Positions 57,030 through 64,000 of a stretch of 64,000 bases of DNA are shown one piece after another; position 1 is the stretch's first letter, and every line of letters begins with the position of its first letter. The DNA is taken from contig JAGPNK010000019.1 in assembly GCA_020746835.1 (NCBI GenBank), forward strand, positions 310,001 to 374,000. The letters are read 5' to 3'. The notes under the pieces are model-generated. The model did no database searches, was not told the DNA's origin, and saw only the letters and a list, made by a program, of their open reading frames with translations. This DNA is from Stachybotrys elegans (lineage: Eukaryota > Ascomycota > Sordariomycetes > Hypocreales > Stachybotryaceae). Made by a program: the position numbers and the translations under genes.

Positions 57030-59263
57030 ATGGACACGCAAGGCTACAACCCTCAGAAAGCTCATCCGGCAGAAGCGGTGTTATCGCCGAAGGCTTATTC
57101 TCGTTGGGGCCAGCTCAAGCATCTTCTAAAAACCGAAGTTTCCTGGCGTTTGGCAATGGGCCTTTGTTTTACTATGCTTCTTATAACTGTTTTACATTCC
57201 TTTGCCAGGTTGGGTGAGCTTGGCAGCTGGAATCGACGATTGTTTAACACTCTGACTATTCTTTTGACGTCGTTGATGAGCATGTCGCTCGGCTCACTAT
57301 GCACCTTTCTAGGAGCCATGATCCGGTGGCCTCTGTTAGCAGGAAAGAGTCATTCTGCTTCCGATGTAAGAAGCCAGACAAGCAGACACACAGATTCACT
57401 AAGCCCATACAGGCAGACATTGTCCTCAGAATGCATACTCTGGCCGGCTCAGCTACGTTGATCTGGCGTCATTTCAAAGCCTGGAGTCTCGATAAATCGA
57501 CCTTTGTAATCACGGCATATCTATTACTGAATGTCGGCGTTCGCTTCAGTGTCGCAGGTTTTGGATTGACCTTCGAATTGCAGGAAACGCCCGGAGTGAA
57601 TTTTCCTGCAATGACACCAGATTGGACCTCCCGAGAATGGTTCCCTATCGAACCCGCTCTTGTTGAACGGCTTTATGGTGCACCAGACTCACCGAAATTG
57701 CCCCAAGTGCAACAAATAAACATGTCGAGGACGATGGATTCGGGTGGGCGCTTGCCAGATATGCCAGGTGACTTGATGAGTCAAGCTAGTAGGCAACATC
57801 GTCAATTTATATCGTGGCCTAAAATCTTTGCTAATCCATTCTACTAGGAGATTTGCGCCAGTTCGCCTCACTGGGCTTACTACTCCAGCCACTCGATTTT
57901 GATATTGAAACGCCTTCAAACTTCAACAGGAATAACCTCAGCCGAGCAGGCATTGACAGAAAGGTCAATGGAAAAACAGTAACATACTCATATTCTCTTA
58001 GAGAGTTTATAAGCGCCGAGGAATATATTTCCAGGGAGAATGTTATCTACAGCTCATCTACTTGCCAGACATGGTTTGTCGATGGAATTGTAGTGTTTGA
58101 TTCGAACATGAAAATGTTAGGGAACCTGTTGTTAGGGAACCTGTGTAAGTTGGCCCCAAGTTCTGACCCGTAACCTAGGATGGCATTATGCATACAGAAT
58201 AGGGAATATAGTGTTTACTCCTTCGCTAATAAAGGCAATAGCAAACCCAATCGGCAAAGATGCTGAGGTCCTACGTGAACTAAGTCATTATGTCACAGGA
58301 TGGGAACTGGACCTGGCGCTAGCGATTAGGTGGGATGTCAGAGATAACTGGAGGACATTCTCAGATCCCTCAGGCTGCGCAAAAACATGTAAGTTATGTC
58401 TGTCTATGGTTTTCGTGTGAGAGGCAGATACTAATAGGTTATTACAAAATATTTCACACCAAGCACCTGCTACCCATTCAGACTCTCTCTACCATGCAAT
58501 CTTTTCCTGCAACACCTGCCTTGAAGATCGACACCATAACCCAGGCATAGGCACGGACACTCTCGATATCCTCACAGCTTCGAACTCGTCTATCATGACA
58601 AGCTTGCTTCTTCGAGTCGGTACTATTAGTGAATCTGGCAGAACTTCGGTTGGAGGCACTACCAATGGCTTCGATTGGGTCTCAGCTTCGACGAGATCAT
58701 ATGCCGCGCTGAGTGAAGACCCCGAAACCTTCATTATAGATAGGAGAGCCAGTTCGCTTTCCGACGTATTGGAGAACCCAGAACAAGTAAACCTGGACAA
58801 AAAGATACTTTCTATGGAGTTAGAGGCCGCGCACTGTGCAGCGCGACTACCTATATTAACACTTATAGGCGCGACTGAAAGTTTGCCGAGAAAAACCGTC
58901 CAGCCTGGTGCGTCTCCCCAGGCCTTTGTTAGGACAGTACTACGAGTCAACTGGACGGGGGCATTCATATTGACTGCCGTGATTTGGGCTGCAACGATAT
59001 TTACTACAGTATGCGTCTTTTATAGATGCCGAGATGTGTTTATCCCTGATTATACAAGTAGTCTCGCGGAGGCACGGTTAATCCAGGCGACCTTGAATCA
59101 AGGTGCAAGCTGGAGTATGAGCAGTGGGAAAGAAATTACTGAACAATTGGGTTCAGTTAGATTACGATATGGTGTGAGACAAGCTAAAGATGGAAAGATG
59201 GAGGCGGATTTGCTGGACTTGGGCATAGATAGATATAAGTTTCCAGATGGTGAGTATTACTAG
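57030..59263 (+). CDS. Hypothetical multi-pass membrane protein
   Basis: The exons are 57030-57365, 57413-57767, 57848-58142, about 58199-58390 and about 58480-59263; phases agree at each joint. An N-terminal pair of helices is seen (FTMLLITVLHSF and LFNTLTILLTSLMSMSLGSL). A helix after the first intron (FVITAYLLLNVGVRFSVAGF) follows, and a last helix (TGAFILTAVIWAATIFTTVCVFYRC) lies near the C-terminus (read as AFILTAVIWAATIFTTVCVF). The long middle part, with NGKTVTYSYSL and several Cys, is probably outside the cell or in the secretory lumen. This layout matches a large group of uncharacterised ascomycete membrane proteins. No function is known to me. Confidence 0.75.
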
Positions 59264-61896
59264 TTATCACTCGTTTATATAGCTTTCTCCTAGTATAGTA
59301 TACTCTGCATTGTCCAAATAGTCTAATTTGGTCGTTTGCTTCTCTTCATGGTTCAGACAATCTAGATGACTGAAACGCAGCCCAATGACTTGATGGCTGG
59401 CGCACATACACCACAGTCTGGATAAATCAAACTTGGGTGGAGTACTGCAATGATGAATGGGCAACCAAGCAAATATGCTCTGACGCCATCGTGGACAGCC
59501 CAATGAATCTCACCGCGGCGGGCGAAGTAACTACGGCCAAGGACCCCCATACAGGTGCGGTAAATGTGCTGACGTAGGTCTTGAACGATTGCAGCAATGC
59601 CGTTCTCAGGGTATGGCTGGCGTGAGTCGCGATATTACGGCAAAGTCATTTGGTCTAAGCCTTGGCAGGCCTCTTGGCTTCGGCCGTGGCTACACCCACT
59701 GATTGACTGCCTTCTATTCATAGTTACATCCTGTTGCCGGCTGCCCTGTTAGGAGTAGACGAGTGGCAGCCCCCTGGAATGAGGGTTTAGGTTGCAAGGA
59801 GAATATATAAGAAGGATGTAATATGGAGGGAAGATGGACCTTTGACGAATCACAGCTCTCGAGACAGCTGACGGCATGGAGAATAGGATCAACTTCTAAC
59901 GTAAATGGGCCAGCTTTGCTTTGAGAATTCTGGCGAACAGTCCCTTGTGTCATACCAAGCCAAACAGTATTTGTATAGGAAACACCACGCTCGATAATTC
60001 CCAGGCAAATCTGTTCCATAATTGCGGATTCAACGATGCAGCTCGCATGAGCCAAACCTAGATCACGCTGTAGGTCATCCTTGACTTTCCCACGTTCTTT
60101 ATGGTTCGCAGACCTGGTAAAGGAACCCTTTGCCTTAGAGAAGCTTTCGGATCTATTGAAATGTGTAGACACAAAGTGGCCCTCAGCAGACAAATTAGCA
60201 AGCCTTTAGGTATGAATATCTTCTCTCGTTTTACCAATTCATGATTTTTTAGAGTCCAACTACCATGGCACTTCCGCTCCAAGTCATCATTTTTCTGCAC
60301 CTTGTGCTAATTTCTCTGAGGAGCAATAGGGTAGCTGGCCGGGCGCCCAGGTGGCCGAGTCACGGCTCCGAGTCATTCGCAGGCATGTGTTGCGTCGGGA
60401 TTGACCTGGCGCGTACATGTAAACGTACGGAGGGCTAGGGGTCATATTGAAGGCTTTGACTCACAGTGCCTGGGTGGAAACCTCTCCATATCAGATAGAA
60501 AGCCTCAACCGACGGCCAGAAAGCTTCATGTGATTGTGTCCGTGACTACATGATGCTAGACGGGTGATTTTGACTGGCTGCGACTACACATGCCTGTACC
60601 TAGGTAGAGAGTGGCACTGGTAATTCAGTTGGGAAGCTTTAACGATGGCTAAATCCCATCACCATAGGTTCCCAACAGAAATGTCAAAAAGGTTGATCAC
60701 ACTCTAAGCTACGTATTCGAATGCGCTTCGCCCTTGATTTAGGAGAAGATGCTTTTATCTCTATCCATCTGAACCCTCAGGAGGATCCATATATCTGAAA
60801 TGTCATCAATACTTTATCGTCAGAGGGAGCCTCCTCGAAGTCGCTGGTCTGTATCCCATTGGGGCGCGCGAACGGGAAATCTCACATATACACGGTAGGC
60901 TACAACCATAATGGCAAATAAGTCAATTTAGCACACAGTCATAACAAAGGCAAAATACTTGCATTGCCTTTGTTGGTATAACGAGCCTTTCTCTCTCGCG
61001 CCCGCTAGCACAAGCCCTCTACATCTGGACAAGACGGCTTACATGATATCTACAACCACGTACTGATTTAATTCGGTGCACGAATGGTGGGCATTGTATT
61101 TGCGAATGTCCTGGGTCAGCCATACCAAGTACTGTGCTACCAGCCCCAACCCAAGACCGGAACGTTTCAGCAGGCTGGACAGTCATCATGGCTCTTCTAG
61201 CTAGTACCCTCGAGGCATAGACATTCCTGTAAGCACATCGACTTGTTTCATATGCCGTCACTAACTGAGAGAATATTATGACGGTGAACGGCCCCGGTCA
61301 AGACACCGGTACATGTCCCCGTGACTCGTTCTTGGTTTGTTTCCGGCACCGAACATGTCTATATACTGTTTAGAACATAACAGTAGCATTTTCATCCAGC
61401 GCAGTTAGTTGGGAGTTTTGGGCATTTTTATTTATTCACAGTAAGCGCTTTACTACCTTCCCTTCTTAGACATCGTATTATCCTTGATCAATAGCTTGCT
61501 CTTACCTTGCAGGTCAGATAATATGCAAAATGCCTTGGCATGGGTGTCAGATGCGACCTCACCCCCATTTTACGCGGATTGCAGACGTATCAAGATGGGC
61601 CGCTTGGGCAACGTTTGGGGGCCAATATGTCTGCATTTCCTGTGACGAATGAGCGTTGCCATTGACGCGCCACATGAGCCGAGGAGCCCCGTGGCAAGCG
61701 GTTGATTGGTTTCTAATTCACACTTTGACACTAAGCTGTATCAAACATCGTAAATATAGGATAAGGAGCCCATATCCGCTCTTTATCGCTCTTTATACTC
61801 TCACCCAGCACTATACCCTTCGGCACCGGTATGGTTTATTTGAACCGCGCTTTCTTGAATTTTTGAGATCAATACTCAGTACTAGTACTGGTTTTG
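59264..61896. other. Large intergenic region with repeat C, copy 2
   Basis: This 2.6-kb stretch has no supported gene. The minus frame at 59714-60193 has no ATG near its start. Only the 75-bp repeat at 60813-60887 stands out. Confidence 0.4.
60813..60887. repeat. Dispersed repeat C, copy 2
   Basis: This block aligns without gaps to 12364-12438. On the minus strand it still reads GIQTSDFEEAPSDDK, but a TGA interrupts the frame before it and a shift follows. The flanks show no similarity to the dioxygenase gene that borders the other copy. Confidence 0.65.
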
Positions 61897-62797
61897 ATGA
61901 TGGAGATGGTGTCCTCGAAAAGCTCCGCCGATCTTTCAAGTGTGCCGACAAATATTTCTCCAGCAGAGCCATCTAGAAATGCGTTGATAGATCTTTGCCA
62001 TGAACCTTGTGGTAGGTCTTAATATTTCACATAACTCACTGATTCAAGAAAATAAGTCAGCGATTAAGCATTGCAGGATGCTAAGAATTGGCAGGCGAGG
62101 CTGAAGGGATGCTGCAATCACTCGGTAAAGCTGTTGATCTTTGCATCGAGCCCCAGTTCCGCAGAACATATGAGGCCTGCAGGGCATGTGTCAGTCAGGG
62201 CGAGCCTGGGTATGATACGACAGGCTTACTGGGAGGACTCTCGCAGTTCTCGGCCTTTTGTGATGATACGTACCCTGATGATATCATTACGGAAACCTGG
62301 ACCATGACAAACGGGGAGAAGGTGACCTATACCTATACCTTGGATCAAACACCTCCCACGCGTTATGCACAAAGCACCATCAATACTCCATCCACTCTCC
62401 CAACGAAACAAGTTTTTGGCCGAGGTATGCATTCACTGTAACATCTTGGCCTGCACGCTCTTCTAACCCTTGTTTCATAGAAAATGATAGCGACGATAAG
62501 GCGTGGATAGCCGGCCCTGTGATCGGCTCAGCCGTGGTCTTCTCCACCCTAATTGGCTTGTTTGTGTTCTTCCGGCAGAGAGCAAAGAAACCAGCGCCAT
62601 CGGTAGAGGAACCGAATAATTTCGAAAAAGCCCAACTTCATTCGGACTCTATACCATGGCCGTGCATACAGCAAGCCGACTCTCAAGCAATACACGAAAT
62701 GAGTGAGCTACGTCTAGAAATAGACGAGTCCTATGTAAAACCATCACGAGCTGAAAAACCTGCAAACGAACCCGCGGCCCAAGAGCTTCCAGCCTGA
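61897..62797 (+). CDS. Cys-rich single-pass membrane protein, hypothetical
   Basis: The proposed start is the ATG at 61897 or 61906, with MVSSKSSADLSSVPTNISPA. A first intron from about 61988 ends near 62085-62093, and a second covers about 62425-62480. The first part is Ser/Pro-rich, then comes a Cys-rich segment with DLCHEPC, VDLCIEP, YEACRACVSQGEPGY and FCDDTYP. A Thr-rich linker with NGEKVTYTYTLDQTPP follows. The membrane helix is AGPVIGSAVVFSTLIGLFVF, followed by basic RQRAKK and a cytosolic tail of about 75 residues. The shape is that of fungal cell-surface sensor-like glycoproteins. I see no signal peptide, so a first exon may be missing in this model. Confidence 0.6.
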
Positions 62798-63289
62798 TAC
62801 CTGCTGAGAACGAAGAACGAAGACATACAAGCAGACAGGGCATCCATCATTCCTTATTGAGCACCAGTTGGCTGCGTTGGGATGAACAAGGAGGGTCATA
62901 TTCAAGACAGAATAGGCAGACAATAGAGAGGACTGAAAAGCACATAACACTTTGCCCTACTCTCCTCTGATCCGCGCTCAAGCTGGGACATGGGGTGTTG
63001 ACATGCTTGTCTATTAAAAGGCTACGCAGTTGCCTACAATCGATCCTGTAATCCACCAGGTGTGGACAGGAGCGACAGAAGGACAGCGTCGACAAGACAC
63101 TACACTAGAAGAGCAATGGGGAGAGAGGTGAGGAGCACTAGATTGTCAATACCGGCTGGCAGCCAATTCCCAACCACCCTCCACGCTACCAGCGCTTCCC
63201 TCTGAGTGCTACCTCGGTTTTCACTGCGCGAACCAACATTAGGAAAATCATTTTACAACGAGGAATTTTATCATGGCACTCCAGAACAT
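62798..63289. other. Intergenic, nothing recognised
   Basis: This gap lies between two convergent genes and shows no supported feature. Confidence 0.35.
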
Positions 63290-64000
63290 TTACCGGCTCC
63301 ACAGCTGGCCTAATTCGCAGTGGTATATCATGGTGGAGTCCCTCGAGAAGACGAAGACGGTGGGAGTTCCAACAGAGTGATGCAAAGGGCGCTTAAAGTT
63401 GATGCGCATTAAGTTATGCTCATAGAAGCCAATCACAGTCGTAAAAAAGCTATTGTTTATTCCTATCTCCTGTGGCGACTTGGCAGCCGCGGGGGGCGAC
63501 AGGTCAAACACGCCGCCAGCAGGATCAATAGCTTGAAGGGCGGCCGCGTCTGCCATCTTGTGGCCTGTCATCCTAACCATCTTGAATATGGCGTGGGGCG
63601 AACCAGCCAGCACAAATTGCTTCAGCCTGGCCAACTCCTCCTCGTTGCCATAGAACGAGTTGTCATCGCATAATCGGGCTCTCTGGCCGTCAACCGAGCT
63701 CGGCTCTGAATATCGTTGGGTGAGACGCACACGGCTCGCTTCAATGCCTTTGATAAGGATTGAGAAAAAGCCGATGCTTCTGAGGCGTTCCTACAGGCGG
63801 CCAGCACCACAAATTTAGGGTGCCCACTCACCAGGATTTCGGCGTTTAGGAGGGTGGCGAGGCTGCAAGTGTTCATAGGCAGGTTGATTCGTAACAACAT
63901 GCCACTTTACCAAATCAATGATCGCCGAAAAACTCTCTTGCCATGCCACATCATACAGGCTAGGAAGTTGACAGGACCCCGTAATCAACTCTGGAAATCG
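63290..64000 (-). CDS. Unrecognised protein, C-terminal part, cut by window edge
   Basis: From the right edge one frame reads LITGSCQLPSLYDVAWQESF and AIIDL, then a donor gtaaag at 63910. Splicing to the acceptor at 63791 continues in phase with ERLRSIGFFSILIKGIEAS. The frame then stays open through LCDDNSFYGNEEELARLKQF and FKMVRMTGHKMADAAALQAI to a stop at 63290. Codon use and residue balance support coding. I do not recognise the family. A smaller split of the intron with a mini-exon is also possible. The last 25 residues may belong to a further, unrecognised intron. Confidence 0.5.

Noticed and set aside
59714..60193. 159-codon minus-strand frame as a gene
   Set aside because: It begins without ATG, contains no recognisable motif and lies in an otherwise empty region.
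60345..60400. tRNA-like start (aggtggccgagtc)
   Set aside because: No acceptor stem pairing, anticodon arm or TpsiC loop follows at the right distance.
1..64000. CRISPR arrays, rRNA or bacterial operons
   Set aside because: No regularly spaced repeats or rRNA-like sequence, and gene structure is eukaryotic throughout.

Overview
The window is nuclear DNA of a filamentous ascomycete (Pezizomycotina). The evidence is short introns of about 45-120 nt with GT...AG ends and CTRAY branch sites, three Zn2Cys6 regulators, a fungal highly reducing polyketide synthase, BAHD acyltransferase and F-box genes, and long intergenic gaps. An Aspergillus/Penicillium-like species is a guess; nothing here fixes the genus.

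Left part (1-13.7 kb) looks like a secondary-metabolite locus. It holds the 5' end of a highly reducing PKS (minus, cut by the window edge), a purine-cytosine (NCS1) permease, a BAHD/trichothecene-type acyltransferase, a class I SAM methyltransferase, a DHA2-type MFS exporter, a thioesterase-like serine hydrolase and a 2-oxoglutarate/Fe(II) dioxygenase. Grouping them as one pathway is inference from adjacency.

The 13.7-25 kb part is mosaic. A laccase C-terminal fragment lies behind a duplicated copy of the neighbouring F-box gene's leader. It is followed by the F-box-like gene, an intronless GIY-YIG nuclease/DUF2075 helicase fusion of bacterial type, a short-chain dehydrogenase and an intron-rich MFS transporter.

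The 25-49 kb part carries metabolic genes mixed with regulators: an acyl-CoA dehydrogenase, a Zn2Cys6 regulator with an apparent frameshift, a sugar transporter, a secreted BBE-type FAD oxidase, and a hydantoinase/oxoprolinase-DUF917 protein divergent from an Atg22-like transporter. A second Zn2Cys6 regulator, a nor-1-like SDR and a third Zn2Cys6 regulator complete it.

The right part (49-64 kb) resembles an accessory NLR-like locus. A DUF7708 protein with a degenerate P-loop is divergent from a DUF7025-type AAA ATPase. Next come a decayed kinase-ankyrin gene, two membrane proteins and the 3' part of an unrecognised gene running off the right edge. Three pairs of dispersed short repeats (3.6/23.8 kb, 12.4/60.8 kb, 14.2/14.9 kb) show past local rearrangement.
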